From assembly GCA_002254845.1 (NCBI GenBank), contig NKPT01000001.1:159246-223245 (forward strand): a stretch of DNA of 64,000 bases. Direction: 5' to 3'. Positions 1 through 9,012 of the stretch are shown here, one piece after another. The DNA comes from Chloracidobacterium sp. CP2_5A. GTDB taxonomy: Bacteria; Acidobacteriota; Blastocatellia; Chloracidobacteriales; Chloracidobacteriaceae. Each line of letters opens with the position of its first letter. The stretch's first letter is position 1. The position numbers and the translations under genes were made by a program. Under the pieces are notes generated by a model. The model was not told the origin of the DNA, did no database searches, and saw only the letters and a program-made list of their open reading frames with translations.

Positions 1-1
1 A

Positions 2-925
2 TTCATCGGCACGCACCTTTGCCGGCGGCTTCTGTCCGAAGGGCATGAAGTCATCTGTCTCGATAACTTCTACACGGGGCGGCGGGCGAACGTTCGCCCG
101 CTGCTGGAGCACCCGCGCTTTGAGCTGGCGCGCCACGATGTCATTGAGCCGATTCGGCTGGAAGTCACGCAGATTTACCATCTGGCGTGTCCGGCGTCGC
201 CGGTTCACTATCAGGCCAACGCCATCCAAACGGTCAAGACCAGCGTGCTCGGCACGCTCAACATGCTCGGGCTGGCCAAGCGGGTCGGCGCGCGCTTCCT
301 GCTTGCCTCGACTTCGGAAATCTACGGCGATCCGCTTGTGCACCCGCAGCGGGAGGATTACTGGGGCAACGTCAACCCGATTGGCCCGCGAAGCTGCTAT
401 GACGAGGGCAAGCGCGTCGCCGAAACCCTGACCATGGACTACCGGCGGCAGCATCGCGTGGATGTTTGCATCGCGCGGATTTTCAACACCTACGGCCCGA
501 ACATGCTGGAGAATGACGGGCGCGTCGTGAGCAACTTCATCTGCCAGGCGCTGCGGGGAGAGCCGCTGACCATCTATGGCGACGGCTCGCAAACCCGCTC
601 GTTCTGCTACGTGGACGACCTCGTGGACGGCCTGATCCGCCTGATGGAGACGGAGAGCTTCACCGGGCCGGTCAATCTCGGCAATCCGGGCGAGTTCGCC
701 GTGGCGGAGCTGGCGCGCAAGACGCTGACAATGACTGGCTCGGCGTCGCCCATCGTTCACCGACCGCTGCCGGAAAACGACCCGCAGCGCCGCCGTCCCG
801 ACATCACGCTGGCCGGCGAGCGGCTGGGCTGGTCGCCCAAAGTGCCGCTGGAGGTCGGGCTTGAAAAGACCATCGCCTATTTTCGCTCGGTCATTGACCA
901 GGAGCGCGCCGGCGGGTTGCCGTGA
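2..925 (+). CDS. UDP-glucuronate decarboxylase (UXS-type NAD-dependent epimerase/dehydratase), 5' end missing
   Basis: Extended SDR enzyme that would convert UDP-glucuronate to UDP-xylose in the cytoplasm, supplying surface polysaccharide synthesis. The frame is open from base 2, inside the Rossmann glycine motif (seen as FIGTHL), so roughly ten residues lie outside the window. Visible in order: LDNFYTG after the second strand, [18 protein letters not shown], the catalytic Tyr/Lys as YDEGK (about visible residues 133-137), ARIFNTYGP and [10 protein letters not shown] near the sugar-binding end. LACPASP and YDEGK are characteristic of UXS rather than of GalE or RmlB. About 308 residues are visible, and the family has about 310-320. 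The stop is followed by a 117-base gap before an unrelated SDR gene. A related UDP-sugar epimerase is the only real alternative. Confidence 0.9.
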   Translation, partial: FIGTHLCRRLLSEGHEVICLDNFYTGRRANVRPLLEHPRFELARHDVIEPIRLEVTQIYHLACPASPVHYQANAIQTVKTSVLGTLNMLGLAKRVGARFLLASTSEIYGDPLVHPQREDYWGNVNPIGPRSCYDEGKRVAETLTMDYRRQHRVDVCIARIFNTYGPNMLENDGRVVSNFICQALRGEPLTIYGDGSQTRSFCYVDDLVDGLIRLMETESFTGPVNLGNPGEFAVAELARKTLTMTGSASPIVHRPLPENDPQRRRPDITLAGERLGWSPKVPLEVGLEKTIAYFRSVIDQERAGGLP

Positions 926-1042
926 GGGGCGGCGCCGGGCGGAGGCCTTTGACAAGCGCCCGCCAGCTCGGCATACCGCGAGAGGGCTTTTGAGCGCGAG
1001 CTTGACAGGGAGCGCTTGAGAAACGACGAGGAAACGCGCGGC

Positions 1043-1837
1043 ATGGAGACCTGGGCCGGAAAGAACATACTCATCACCGGGGCGTCGGTTGGCATCGGCG
1101 AAGCTTTCGCCCGCCGCCTCGCGCAAGAGAAAGCCAATCTCGTTCTCGTTGCGCGGCGCGAGGACAAGCTCCGCAGCCTCGCCGCCGAGCTTGCCAAGCA
1201 GCGCGGCGTGACCGTGGACATTTTAGCCAAGGACTTGAGCCTGCCCGAAGCGGCGGGCGAGGTGTACGCGGAAACCGAGCGGCTTGGCCTACGGGTGGAC
1301 GGCCTCATCAACAACGCCGGCTTCGGCATTGGGGGGCGCTTCGCGGAGACCGATCTCAAGCGCAACCTGGAAATGCTCCAGCTCAACATTGTGACGCTGA
1401 CCGAGCTAACCCATCGCTACTTGCCTGGCATGCTGGCGCGGCGGCAGGGCGTGGTGGTCAACGTGGCTTCGACGGCCGCCTTTCAGGCCGTTCCCAACCT
1501 GGGCGCCTACGCGGCGACGAAAGCTTATGTCCTAAGCTTTTCCGAGGCCCTGCATGAGGAATGCCGCGGCCAGGGCGTGCTCGTCATGGCGCTCTGTCCC
1601 GGCGCGACGGCGACGGAGTTCTTCAACACTGCCAACATGGCGGAAGGCACGGCGCGCGATATGCTGCGCCGCGCGCAGACGCCCGAAGAAGTCGTTGAGG
1701 CGGCGTTGGCCGGCATTCGGCGGCGCAGCAGCTCGGTTGTGTCCGGCTTCGCCAACGCGCTTCTGTCGCAGGCGACGCGGCTTGTCCCGCGCGACCTGGC
1801 CGCGCGAATCGCGGGCAACATCATGAGAGAGCGATGA
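1043..1837 (+). CDS. short-chain dehydrogenase/reductase (SDR)
   Basis: Classical SDR oxidoreductase of 264 residues, cytoplasmic, NAD(P)-dependent, substrate unknown. The nucleotide-binding motif TGASVGIG is at residues 12-19. An NNAG motif follows, then the catalytic Ser (VASTAAFQ) and YAATK with the active Tyr near residue 156. Overall it resembles the DltE/YqjQ group. The ATG at 1043 is chosen because a GAGG purine run lies about a dozen bases upstream; an in-frame TTG at 1016 is possible but has no better site. The TGA stop overlaps the next start as ATGA (1834-1837), so it is probably translationally coupled to tgt. Confidence 0.88.
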   Translation: METWAGKNILITGASVGIGEAFARRLAQEKANLVLVARREDKLRSLAAELAKQRGVTVDILAKDLSLPEAAGEVYAETERLGLRVDGLINNAGFGIGGRFAETDLKRNLEMLQLNIVTLTELTHRYLPGMLARRQGVVVNVASTAAFQAVPNLGAYAATKAYVLSFSEALHEECRGQGVLVMALCPGATATEFFNTANMAEGTARDMLRRAQTPEEVVEAALAGIRRRSSSVVSGFANALLSQATRLVPRDLAARIAGNIMRER

Positions 1838-2976
1838 GCCTGCGCTTTGAAGTGCTGGCGCGCGACTGCGCCACCGAGGCCCGGCGCGGGCGACTGACCA
1901 CGGCGCGCAGCGTCATCGAGACGCCGGTCTTCATGCCGGTTGGCACGGCGGCAACGGTCAAGGCGCTCACGCAGGAGATGCTGGAGGCGCTGGATGCGCG
2001 CATCATTCTCGGTAACACCTACCATTTGTTTTTGCGGCCCGGCCACGGAGTGATTCGGGAGCTTGGCGGGCTGCACCGCTTCATGAGCTGGCCGCGCTCC
2101 ATTCTCACCGATAGCGGCGGCTACCAGGTCTTTTCGCTTGGCGAGCTGCGGACGATTAGCGAGGCCGGCGTCGCCTTCCGGTCGCACCTTGACGGCTCGC
2201 AACTGTTTATCTCGCCGGAAGTTTCGATGGACGCGCAGATCGCGCTGGGCGCGGACATCGTCATGGCTTTCGATGAGTGTCCGCCTTATCCGGCAACCCA
2301 TGAGCAGGCGCGCGTCTCGCTGGAGCTGACCGAGCGCTGGGCGCGCCGCTGCCGGACGCATTTCGACGCCCAGGCCGACCGCGAGCGGCAATCCCTGTTC
2401 GGCATTGTGCAGGGCGGGATTTACGCCGACTTGCGCGCCCGCTCGCTGGAGGGGCTGCTGGAAATCGGCTTTGACGGCTACGCTATCGGCGGCTTGAGCG
2501 TCGGCGAGGAAAAACATCACATGTACGACACGACCGCCTTCATCGCGCCGCGCCTGCCGGCTGACAAGCCGCGCTACCTGATGGGCGTGGGGACGCCGGC
2601 GGATTTGGTCGAATCGGTGGCGCGCGGCGTGGATATGTTCGACTGCGTCATGCCGACGCGCCATGCCCGCAACGGGACGGTCTTTACGTCCGCGGGCAAG
2701 CTCAACTTGCGCAATGCGCGCTACATACGAGACGACCAGCCGCTCGACGCCGCCTGCGCCTGCTTTGTTTGCCGACGGTATTCAAGGGCGTATGTGGCGC
2801 ATCTGACGCGGGCGGGGGAAATTCTCGCGTCGGTCTTGGCGACATACCACAACGTGCATCACTATCTTGACCTGATGGGGCGGATTCGGCACGCTCTGGA
2901 GCGGGGCGAGTTCGGACGCTTCGTCGCCGAGTTTCGCCGCCAGCAGCCTTCATCCGAGGAGTCTGATTCACTATGA
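1834..2976 (+). CDS. tgt: queuine tRNA-ribosyltransferase (TGT)
   Basis: Exchanges guanine-34 of GUN-anticodon tRNAs for the queuosine precursor preQ1. It has 380 residues, the normal bacterial length. Seen in the sequence: substrate-binding GGYQVFSL, FDECPPY, the GLSVGE loop, YLMGVGTP, PTRHARNGT and a C-terminal zinc site (CACFVCRR followed by a downstream His in AHLTRAGE). The ATG overlaps the stop of the upstream SDR, and its own TGA overlaps the ATG of yajC, giving two ATGA junctions in a row. tgt-yajC is a widespread bacterial gene order. Confidence 0.97.
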   Translation: MSLRFEVLARDCATEARRGRLTTARSVIETPVFMPVGTAATVKALTQEMLEALDARIILGNTYHLFLRPGHGVIRELGGLHRFMSWPRSILTDSGGYQVFSLGELRTISEAGVAFRSHLDGSQLFISPEVSMDAQIALGADIVMAFDECPPYPATHEQARVSLELTERWARRCRTHFDAQADRERQSLFGIVQGGIYADLRARSLEGLLEIGFDGYAIGGLSVGEEKHHMYDTTAFIAPRLPADKPRYLMGVGTPADLVESVARGVDMFDCVMPTRHARNGTVFTSAGKLNLRNARYIRDDQPLDAACACFVCRRYSRAYVAHLTRAGEILASVLATYHNVHHYLDLMGRIRHALERGEFGRFVAEFRRQQPSSEESDSL

Positions 2977-3290
2977 GCATCGTCTTGGCGCAGGGTGGCG
3001 GAGGAAGCTTTCTCATCCAGCTTGTCCCGATTGCGGCGATGGTGGCGATTTTCTACTTTCTGGTGATTGTGCCGCAGCGGAAGCGTCAGAAAGAGCTTGA
3101 CAATATGCGCAACAGCCTGAAGAACGGGGATCGCGTCGTGACTGAGGGCGGCATTTACGGGACGGTCGCGGGCATCAACCAGAAGGAAAACACGCTTCAG
3201 TTGCTCGTTGCGCCATCCGTCAAAATCGAGTTTTCCAAGAACGCCATCATTGGCTTGCGCGAGCAAAGCCGCAACGAGTCGCCAGACTAG
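2973..3290 (+). CDS. yajC: Sec translocon accessory protein YajC
   Basis: Small inner-membrane accessory subunit of the SecDF-YajC complex, 105 residues. One N-terminal transmembrane segment (VPIAAMVAIFYFLVIV) is followed by the diagnostic PQRKRQKE stretch and a cytoplasmic domain with VVTEGGIYGTVAGI. It overlaps tgt by four bases. secD and secF usually follow yajC, but here a TerC-family gene starts six bases after the stop, so secDF must lie elsewhere. Confidence 0.95.
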   Translation: MSIVLAQGGGGSFLIQLVPIAAMVAIFYFLVIVPQRKRQKELDNMRNSLKNGDRVVTEGGIYGTVAGINQKENTLQLLVAPSVKIEFSKNAIIGLREQSRNESPD

Positions 3291-3296
3291 CCCTTT

Positions 3297-4370
3297 ATGT
3301 CGCCCTGCCCGGCGCTTTCCGCCGCTTCAAATCTCGTTCAAATCCTGGTCTTCGTCGCGCTGGTTTTTCTCTTTCTGTGGATTGACCTCGCTTCAGGAAA
3401 AAGCGACCGGCCGGTTTCCATGCGGAAGGCGGCCGCGTGGTCGGCCATCTGGGTGGCGGTTTCGCTGGCCTTCGCCGGCTACGTGGCGGCCGTGCGCGGC
3501 GCGGATGCCGCGGCGCTGTTTGTCACGGCCTACGCGCTTGAAAAATCCCTCGCCGTGGACAACCTGTTTGTCTTCATGGCGATTTTTTCCGCCTTCGCCA
3601 TCCCCGAACGCCTACATCATCGGATCCTCTACTGGGGCATTATCGGCGCGCTGATTTTCCGGGCGCTGTTTATCGGGCTTGGGGTCGGGCTGCTCTTCGG
3701 CGCGGGCGCGGTTGGCGCGGTGAGCGTTTTTGGCTTCCGCATCGAGCTGCAGCGGGCGGTGTTTTTCGGCTTTGGCTTGGTCATCCTCTGGTCGGTCTAT
3801 GCCCTCCTGCGCGCCAGAAGCCAGAAGACGGAAGAGGAAATAGACTACGCCGACCACTGGGCAGTGCGCTTCCTGCGGCGCTTTTTTCCCCATCGGATCG
3901 CGACGCGGCTCGATCAGAGGCGCTTTCTGACCAAAGTGCCGGACAGCCGCGGCGTATATCGGCACGCCTTCACGCCGGCGTTTCTGTGCCTGCTGGTTAT
4001 TGAGGCATCGGACATTATGTTCGCCTTTGACAGCGTGCCGGCCATCTTCGCGGTCACGCAGGACCCATTTTTGGTCTATACGAGCAACATTTTCGCCGTG
4101 CTGGGCTTGCGCTCCATGTATTTCCTCGTGGCGGCGGCTAAGCGAGCGCTCATTCACCTCGACAAAGCGGTTTTCGTCATTCTCGCCTTCATCGGCGTCA
4201 AGATGCTGGCTCTCGCCTTCGACTGGTTTCACCTTCCGCCGCTGACCAGCCTCAGCGTCGTTCTGGGGTTGCTGGGGCTGGGCATCGGCGGCTCGCTCCT
4301 CGCGCAGCAGATGCAGGCGGGCGGCGCGCCTTCCCGCCCCGAACCGACTTCATCAAAGCTCGCCCCTTGA
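3297..4370 (+). CDS. TerC/Alx family integral membrane protein
   Basis: Polytopic inner-membrane protein of 357 residues with about seven to nine hydrophobic segments. TerC-family members (Alx, MeeF/MeeY) take part in metal homeostasis, notably Mn export, and are named after a tellurite-resistance locus. Family signatures seen: ALEKSLAVDNLFVF in an early helix, EASDIMFAFDSVPAIFA with its conserved acidic residues, and NIFAVLGLRSMYFL. It starts six bases after yajC and is probably co-transcribed. The C-terminal tail is short and Pro/Ser-rich. The metal specificity cannot be read from the sequence. Confidence 0.92.
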   Translation: MSPCPALSAASNLVQILVFVALVFLFLWIDLASGKSDRPVSMRKAAAWSAIWVAVSLAFAGYVAAVRGADAAALFVTAYALEKSLAVDNLFVFMAIFSAFAIPERLHHRILYWGIIGALIFRALFIGLGVGLLFGAGAVGAVSVFGFRIELQRAVFFGFGLVILWSVYALLRARSQKTEEEIDYADHWAVRFLRRFFPHRIATRLDQRRFLTKVPDSRGVYRHAFTPAFLCLLVIEASDIMFAFDSVPAIFAVTQDPFLVYTSNIFAVLGLRSMYFLVAAAKRALIHLDKAVFVILAFIGVKMLALAFDWFHLPPLTSLSVVLGLLGLGIGGSLLAQQMQAGGAPSRPEPTSSKLAP

Positions 4371-4396
4371 CAGCGTGGCGCCCGGTTCCGTAGTCT
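4367..4396 (+). promoter_or_regulatory. candidate sigma-70 type promoter for rplM-rpsI
   Basis: TTGACA at 4367-4372, overlapping the terC stop codon, is followed after 18 bases by TAGTCT at 4391-4396. This lies 134 bases before rplM and would start the ribosomal protein operon. The -10 match is only moderate and no other box is evident. Confidence 0.4.
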
Positions 4397-4529
4397 AGCC
4401 GTTCGCTTTGCTTCCGGCTGGCAGGCGTCCCCGCGCCAGAGATTTGTCGTCCGCGACGTTGGCGCCAGCCCGGATGGCATAGGCGCGAGGCGCGGTGAAA
4501 GCCGCTGTGAGGAGCAAGATCGAGCTGTT

Positions 4530-5096
4530 ATGAGTGAATCAACATCAGAGCCAGCAATGGAAACCGCCGCGGCTTCCGAAGCCGTGTCGGCGGCGGGATC
4601 GCCGCGGACAATGGTTCGCCGCCGCCCGCATAAGGCTTACACGGGTCAGACCTTCGTGCCGAAAGGGCCGCTGCCTGAACCCGACCGCAAGTGGTTTCTG
4701 GTGGACGCCGCCGGCTTGACCGTGGGGCGGCTGGCGTCACAGATCGCGCCCATTCTGATGGGAAAGCATCACCCGCGCTACACGACCTTTATGGATATGG
4801 GCGACGGCGTCATCATCATCAACGCCGAGAAAGTCGTGTTTCGCGGCGACAAGTGGAACCAGAAGCTTTACCGGCGGCACAGCGGCTACCCCGGCGGGCT
4901 GCGCGAAACCAAGGCCAAGGACTTGCTGGCTAAGTTTCCGGATCGCATCCTGCAGCACGCTATCGTCGGGATGCTGCCGAAGACGAAGCTTGGGCGACAG
5001 ATGGCCAAGAAGCTTCGCATCTACGCCGGCCCCAATCACCCGCACCAGGCCCAACAGCCGGAGCCGCTGGCGCTCGACACGCTTCGGGCGCAGTGA
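4530..5096 (+). CDS. rplM: 50S ribosomal protein L13
   Basis: Large-subunit ribosomal protein; the family has about 140-150 residues and this reading has 188. The L13 core begins near RKWFLVDAAGLTVGRLAS, with HHPRYTTFMDMGD, YRRHSGYPGG and MLPKTKLGRQM following. About 50 residues precede the core, rich in Ala, Ser and Glu, then basic. The ATG at 4530 has a GAGGAG run about 16 bases upstream, which is rather far. The ATG at 4611 would give a more typical 161-residue protein but has only a weak upstream purine stretch. The start is therefore uncertain. rpsI follows after 72 bases, the usual L13-S9 pair. Confidence 0.95.
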   Translation: MSESTSEPAMETAAASEAVSAAGSPRTMVRRRPHKAYTGQTFVPKGPLPEPDRKWFLVDAAGLTVGRLASQIAPILMGKHHPRYTTFMDMGDGVIIINAEKVVFRGDKWNQKLYRRHSGYPGGLRETKAKDLLAKFPDRILQHAIVGMLPKTKLGRQMAKKLRIYAGPNHPHQAQQPEPLALDTLRAQ

Positions 5097-5168
5097 AGAC
5101 GCAGCGAAGGCGGGTCGGCCGAGCGACTTAGCAAGGTTGAGATTGCGATTTGAAGAGGTAAGCGAAGC

Positions 5169-5564
5169 GTGGGGATGCTCATTCAGTATTACGGGACAGG
5201 TCGCCGCAAAACGGCCACAGCGCGTGTTTTCTTGCGCCCCGGCGACGGCAACATCACGGTCAACAAGCGCACTTTCGAGGGTTACTTTCCGAACGAAACT
5301 CTGCGGATGATCATCCGCCAGCCGCTCCAGGTGACGGAGACCCTGGGCAAGTTCGATGTTTTGGTCAGCGTAGCCGGGGGCGGCGTATCGGGACAGGCGG
5401 GGGCGGTTCGGCATGGGATTGCGCGGGCGCTGCTTCAGTTCAACGTCGAATTGCGGCGACGCCTGAAGAAAGCCGGCTTCCTGACGCGCGATCCGCGCAT
5501 GAAGGAGCGCAAGAAGTACGGACAAAAGGGCGCGCGCAAGCGCTTCCAGTTCTCCAAGCGATAA
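5169..5564 (+). CDS. rpsI: 30S ribosomal protein S9
   Basis: Small-subunit ribosomal protein, 131 residues. Diagnostic: [16 protein letters not shown] near the start, the central [19 protein letters not shown] and the basic C-terminal tail [16 protein letters not shown], whose terminal Lys-Arg reaches toward P-site tRNA. The GTG at 5169 is preferred because an AAGAGGT site lies about eight bases upstream; an ATG two codons later would be too far from it. It is paired with rplM. Confidence 0.96.
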   Translation: MGMLIQYYGTGRRKTATARVFLRPGDGNITVNKRTFEGYFPNETLRMIIRQPLQVTETLGKFDVLVSVAGGGVSGQAGAVRHGIARALLQFNVELRRRLKKAGFLTRDPRMKERKKYGQKGARKRFQFSKR

Positions 5565-5745
5565 GTCGCGGTCATGCCGTGGCAGCCGGCTCGTCCCCCC
5601 GCGACAGGCGGGGCAGCGCCGGCATCCCATTGCCGCGCGATTGGGTGCGTCTCAGGCGAAGGACGTCAGTCAGCCTGGGTCCCGCGCGGCGAGCACATCA
5701 ACCATCCAAGCAGGCCTAGGGCCTGCGCAAGAAAGGCGGTCGCGA
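5565..5745 (+). promoter_or_regulatory. rpsB leader with an inverted repeat
   Basis: A 181-base gap between rpsI and rpsB. It contains a perfect 7-3-7 inverted repeat (GCAGGCC/GGCCTGC, 5710-5726) ending 19 bases before the rpsB start, and a small CCCCGC/GCGGGG hairpin near 5596-5612. There is no T-run, so these are not terminators. The hairpin just before the ribosome binding site could serve S2 autoregulation or be incidental. Confidence 0.3.
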
Positions 5746-6543
5746 GTGGCAGTTGCAGTCACAATGAAGGAATTGCTTGAAGCCGGCGTACACTTCGGTC
5801 ACCAAGTGCGCCGGTGGAACCCGAAGATGAAGGAATACATCTTCGGCGAGCGAAACGGCATTTACATTATTGACCTCCAGAAAACGCAGAGGCTGCTCCG
5901 CGACGCGGTTCGCTTCGTGACGCAGGTTTCGTCCGAGGGCGGAACGGTGCTGTTTATCGGGACAAAGCGCCAAGCGCAGGATTCTATCGCCGAGGAAGCC
6001 ACCCGCTGCGGCATGCCCTATGTCAATCAGCGGTGGCTGGGCGGACTCCTCACGAACTTCCAAACTATTCAGCGTTCAATGAAGCGGATGCGCGAGCTGG
6101 AAGCGATGCGCGCGGATGGGCGCTACCAGTCGCTGACCAAGAAGGAAATCCTGCAGCGCGAGAAGGAGTTCGCCAAGCTTGAGCGGAACTTCTCCGGCAT
6201 TCGCGCGATGAGCCGTCTTCCGCAGGCGGTCTTTATTATTGACACCAAGAAAGAAGAGATCGCGATTGCTGAAGCCAATCGCCTGGGCATTCCAGTCGTG
6301 GCGGTGGTGGATACCAACTGCTCTCCGCTTGGGGTTGACTATGTCATCCCAGGCAACGACGATGCGCTTCGATCGGTGCGCCTCATCAGCGCCAAAATCG
6401 CTGACGCGGTCATCGAGGGACGCACGATGGGACTCGAGAAGAGCGACAGCGACCGGGCGGGAGTTGGCGGCGCTGAAGCTGCGGGCGCGCTGCCGACGCC
6501 GCCCGCGCCGGTAGCGGCCACGGTTGAAGCCGTGCCAGCGTAA
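5746..6543 (+). CDS. rpsB: 30S ribosomal protein S2
   Basis: Small-subunit ribosomal protein, 265 residues. [14 protein letters not shown] is followed by [20 protein letters not shown], the FIGTKRQAQ loop, [12 protein letters not shown] and [12 protein letters not shown]. The GTG at 5746 is chosen because it gives the common S2 start ([14 protein letters not shown]) and has AAAGGCGG six bases upstream; the ATG at 5764 lies inside this. The C-terminal tail is Ala/Pro-rich. rpsB-tsf-pyrH-frr is the textbook bacterial order. Confidence 0.97.
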   Translation: MAVAVTMKELLEAGVHFGHQVRRWNPKMKEYIFGERNGIYIIDLQKTQRLLRDAVRFVTQVSSEGGTVLFIGTKRQAQDSIAEEATRCGMPYVNQRWLGGLLTNFQTIQRSMKRMRELEAMRADGRYQSLTKKEILQREKEFAKLERNFSGIRAMSRLPQAVFIIDTKKEEIAIAEANRLGIPVVAVVDTNCSPLGVDYVIPGNDDALRSVRLISAKIADAVIEGRTMGLEKSDSDRAGVGGAEAAGALPTPPAPVAATVEAVPA

Positions 6544-6592
6544 GGACTGTGGCGCGCCAATCGACACACTTTATCTTTAAGGGGAAGCTTTC

Positions 6593-7261
6593 ATGGCGGA
6601 TGTGAGTGCAGCGGCAGTCAAGGCTCTGCGGGAAAAAACCGGGGCCGGCATGATGGAGTGTAAAAAAGCCCTCGAGGAAGCGCAGGGTAACGAAGAGAAA
6701 GCCATCACCATTCTGCGCGAGCGCAACAAGCATATCGCGGGCAAGAAAGAATCGCGGGTAGCGGCTGAAGGGCTTGTCGAAGCTTATATCCACACCGGCG
6801 GACGCATCGGCGTGCTGGTCGAGGTCAACTGCGAAACCGACTTCGTGGCCCGCAGCAATGACTTCAAGGAGTTCGTCCGCGACATTGCGCTCCAAATCTG
6901 CGCCCTCAACGCCGACTATGTTTCCGCCGACGAAATCCCGGCCGACATTCTCGAAAGAGAGCGCGAGATTGCGCGGGCGCAGGTCGCCGCCGATCCCAAA
7001 ACGGCCAGCAAGCCGACCAACATCATCGAAAACATTATCGAGAGCCGGATCGGCAAATTCCGCGCCGAGACCTGCCTGCTTGAGCAGCCGTTTGTCAAGG
7101 ATCAGAGCATGACCATTGCCGAGCTGGTTAAGCAAATTATCGCCAAGACCGGCGAGAATATCCGCATCCGCCGGTTTGTCCGCTTCAAAATGGGCGAGGG
7201 CATCGAGAAAAAGGCCGATGACTTTGCCGGCGAAGTGGCTGCGATGACAGCCGGACAGTGA
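6593..7261 (+). CDS. tsf: elongation factor Ts
   Basis: Guanine nucleotide exchange factor for EF-Tu, 222 residues. The N-terminal UBA-like domain has [19 protein letters not shown], and the core has [20 protein letters not shown] followed by LLEQPFVKD. It is shorter than the 283-residue E. coli protein, resembling the compact EF-Ts of Thermus and several other phyla. A strong AAGGGGA site precedes the ATG. A factor-independent terminator directly follows the stop. Confidence 0.97.
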   Translation: MADVSAAAVKALREKTGAGMMECKKALEEAQGNEEKAITILRERNKHIAGKKESRVAAEGLVEAYIHTGGRIGVLVEVNCETDFVARSNDFKEFVRDIALQICALNADYVSADEIPADILEREREIARAQVAADPKTASKPTNIIENIIESRIGKFRAETCLLEQPFVKDQSMTIAELVKQIIAKTGENIRIRRFVRFKMGEGIEKKADDFAGEVAAMTAGQ

Positions 7262-7263
7262 CC

Positions 7264-7296
7264 TAAGCGCCCCATTCCAAATGGGGCGCTTTTTTT
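7264..7296 (+). terminator. factor-independent terminator after tsf
   Basis: An 11-bp stem (AGCGCCCCATT with AATGGGGCGCT) closes a four-base loop and runs into six T residues. It begins within a few bases of the tsf stop, so it should end the rpsB-tsf transcript. Confidence 0.92.
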
Positions 7297-7321
7297 GGGC
7301 GGGCGTTTTTTTGGGCGGGCG
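7291..7321. repeat. short tandem duplication at the tsf terminator
   Basis: Two adjacent near-identical copies of a T-run plus GGGCGGGCG (about 15-16 bp each). The second copy duplicates the terminator T-tract and its downstream flank. One of several such duplications in this window. Confidence 0.75.
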
Positions 7322-7419
7322 AAAGCGCCGCCCCCCCCCGTCGGACACGCAAGCGACGAGCTGGATCATTCCGCCGTCACCCCTCCCCGCCCAGCGATTG
7401 ACGTTACTCGGGAGCGGTT

Positions 7420-8208
7420 ATGGAACTCCTGTCAGCCTTACCCCCGCAGCCATCAGGGAAGGCTTCACTGCCGGCGTACAAGCGCGTCTTACTCAAGCTG
7501 AGCGGCGAATTTCTCGAAGGCAAGCGCGAGTTTGGCATTGACCCGGTCACTGTCCAAGAAGTCGCCGAGCAGGTGCGCGACGTGCATCAGCTTGGCATTG
7601 AGCTGGCGCTGGTGGTCGGCGGCGGCAACATCGTCCGGGGCGCGGAGGCAAGCGCCGCCGGGATGGATCGGGCGTCGGCTGATTACATGGGCATGCTGGC
7701 CACGGTCATCAACAGCCTAGCGCTCCAAAACGCCCTTGAACAGCTCGGTCTCGTGACGCGGGTCGTCTCGGCTATTGAAATGCGGCAGGTCGCCGAGCCG
7801 TTTATTCCGCGCCGCGCCGTTCGGCATCTGGAAAAGGGGCGAGTCGTCATTTTCGCTGGCGGAACGGGAAGCCCGTTTTTCACAACCGATAGCGCGGCCG
7901 CGTTGCGCGCCTGCGAAATCAAGGCCGATGTCCTGTTGAAAGCGACCAAGGTGGATGGCGTTTACACAGCCGATCCGACGCAAGACGCTCAGGCCCGGCG
8001 CTACACGCATGTAACCTACCAGCAAGTGCTGGAACAGGGGCTGAATGTCATGGACGCCTCGGCCATCGCGCTGTGCAAGGACAACGCGTTGCCCATCATC
8101 GTTTTTGATCTGCTTGCCAAAGGCAACATCTACCGCGTCGTGACCGGCGAGCCAATCGGCACGCTGGTTAGCGTCGCCCCGCCTTCGGCAACCGCGCGCG
8201 CTTCATAG
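7420..8208 (+). CDS. pyrH: UMP kinase
   Basis: Phosphorylates UMP to UDP in pyrimidine nucleotide synthesis; amino-acid-kinase fold, normally hexameric and GTP-activated. It has 262 residues, slightly long because of a 20-residue N-terminal extension before [13 protein letters not shown]. Also seen: [59 protein letters not shown] and [21 protein letters not shown] site lies just before the ATG. Its stop codon sits inside a 16-bp tandem duplication. Confidence 0.97.
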   Translation: MELLSALPPQPSGKASLPAYKRVLLKLSGEFLEGKREFGIDPVTVQEVAEQVRDVHQLGIELALVVGGGNIVRGAEASAAGMDRASADYMGMLATVINSLALQNALEQLGLVTRVVSAIEMRQVAEPFIPRRAVRHLEKGRVVIFAGGTGSPFFTTDSAAALRACEIKADVLLKATKVDGVYTADPTQDAQARRYTHVTYQQVLEQGLNVMDASAIALCKDNALPIIVFDLLAKGNIYRVVTGEPIGTLVSVAPPSATARAS

Positions 8209-8227
8209 TTGGCGCGCTTCATAGTCG
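8196..8227. repeat. 16-bp tandem duplication spanning the pyrH stop
   Basis: Unit GCGCGCTTCATAGTTG at 8196-8211 and GCGCGCTTCATAGTCG at 8212-8227 differ at one base. The first copy holds the last pyrH codons and the TAG stop, so the second copy is a duplicated gene end in the pyrH-frr spacer. Confidence 0.9.
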
Positions 8228-8283
8228 GCGCGGTCGGCGCCGCGCCAAAGGCGCGACTTTGCGATTCTGACGAGGAACCCCGC

Positions 8284-8844
8284 ATGACAACTGAGGATAT
8301 ATTGAAAGCAACCATAGCCCGCATGGAATCCACCCTTGAAGACGCTCGCCGCCGCTTTAGCTCGCTCCGCACCGGGCGCGCTTCAGTCAGCTTGCTGGAC
8401 GGCATTCAAGTCGAGTCATACGGCACGCTGATGCCCCTCAACCAGTTGGCCAACATCAGCGCCCCAGAGGCCGCGCTCATCACGGTTCAGCCCTGGGACA
8501 CGTCGCTTCTGGGCGCCATCGAGCGGGCGATTCAATCCTCCGACCTTGGCATCACGCCTTCCAATGACGGCAAGGTGGTGCGCCTGCCGATTCCGCCGCT
8601 GACAGAAGAGCGGCGGAAGCAACTGGCGCGCTCCGTGCGCGACACCGCTGAAGAGCACCGGACGGGGCTGCGCAACATCCGCCGCGACGCCAACGAGGAA
8701 ATCAAAAAGCTGCTCAAGGAAAAGCTCATCTCGGAAGACGAGCAAAGAACGGCGCTTGATCAGATTCAGAAGCATACCGACGCTTTTACCCAGAAACTCA
8801 ATGACCTAGCCAAAGCCAAGGAAGAAGAGCTCATGCGGGTGTGA
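8284..8844 (+). CDS. frr: ribosome recycling factor
   Basis: Splits post-termination ribosomes together with EF-G. It has 186 residues, the usual length of about 185. Seen: LRTGRASVSLLDGIQVESYG, NQLANISAPEA, TVQPWD, NDGKVVRLPIPPLTEERR and the C-terminal helical bundle ending QKLNDLAKAKEEELMRV. The ATG at 8284 has a GAGGAA site upstream. A TTG-initiated reading from 8209 is rejected because it starts in the pyrH duplication. A strong hairpin follows the stop. Confidence 0.97.
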   Translation: MTTEDILKATIARMESTLEDARRRFSSLRTGRASVSLLDGIQVESYGTLMPLNQLANISAPEAALITVQPWDTSLLGAIERAIQSSDLGITPSNDGKVVRLPIPPLTEERRKQLARSVRDTAEEHRTGLRNIRRDANEEIKKLLKEKLISEDEQRTALDQIQKHTDAFTQKLNDLAKAKEEELMRV

Positions 8845-8854
8845 GGCGCCGCGA

Positions 8855-8886
8855 AAACGCCGACTCCGCCACGGTCGGCGTTTTTT
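8855..8886 (+). terminator. factor-independent terminator after frr
   Basis: AACGCCGAC and GTCGGCG(TT) form a stem of about 9 bp around a short loop, followed by a run of six T residues. It starts 10 bases after the frr stop. Confidence 0.9.
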
Positions 8887-8898
8887 AGAGCTTATTTA

Positions 8899-8927
8899 TT
8901 GAAAATGATTTTCGACTTAAATATAAA
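8899..8927 (+). promoter_or_regulatory. promoter with overlapping Fur-box-like operator upstream of the TonB receptor
   Basis: TTGAAA (8899-8904), 17 bases, then TATAAA (8922-8927) form a near-consensus promoter in an AT-rich patch that stands out from the GC-rich background. A perfect 6-1-6 palindrome GAAAATGATTTTC (8901-8913) overlaps the -35 box and resembles the Fur 7-1-7 consensus core. Iron-dependent repression of the receptor that starts 85 bases downstream is the obvious reading. No Fur gene is in the window. Confidence 0.7.
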
Positions 8928-9012
8928 CTAGACACGATCTCCAGCCTTGCCCGCGGCAAGGGGCGACTGCATCGCCAACTCACCACTGCGCTTTTTGAGA
9001 GGAGTCTACGTC

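Noticed and set aside
3327..3350. Repeated TTCAAATC pattern resembling a tRNA T-arm near the start of the TerC gene
   Set aside because: It lies within the coding sequence (SNLVQIL) and lacks acceptor and anticodon stems.
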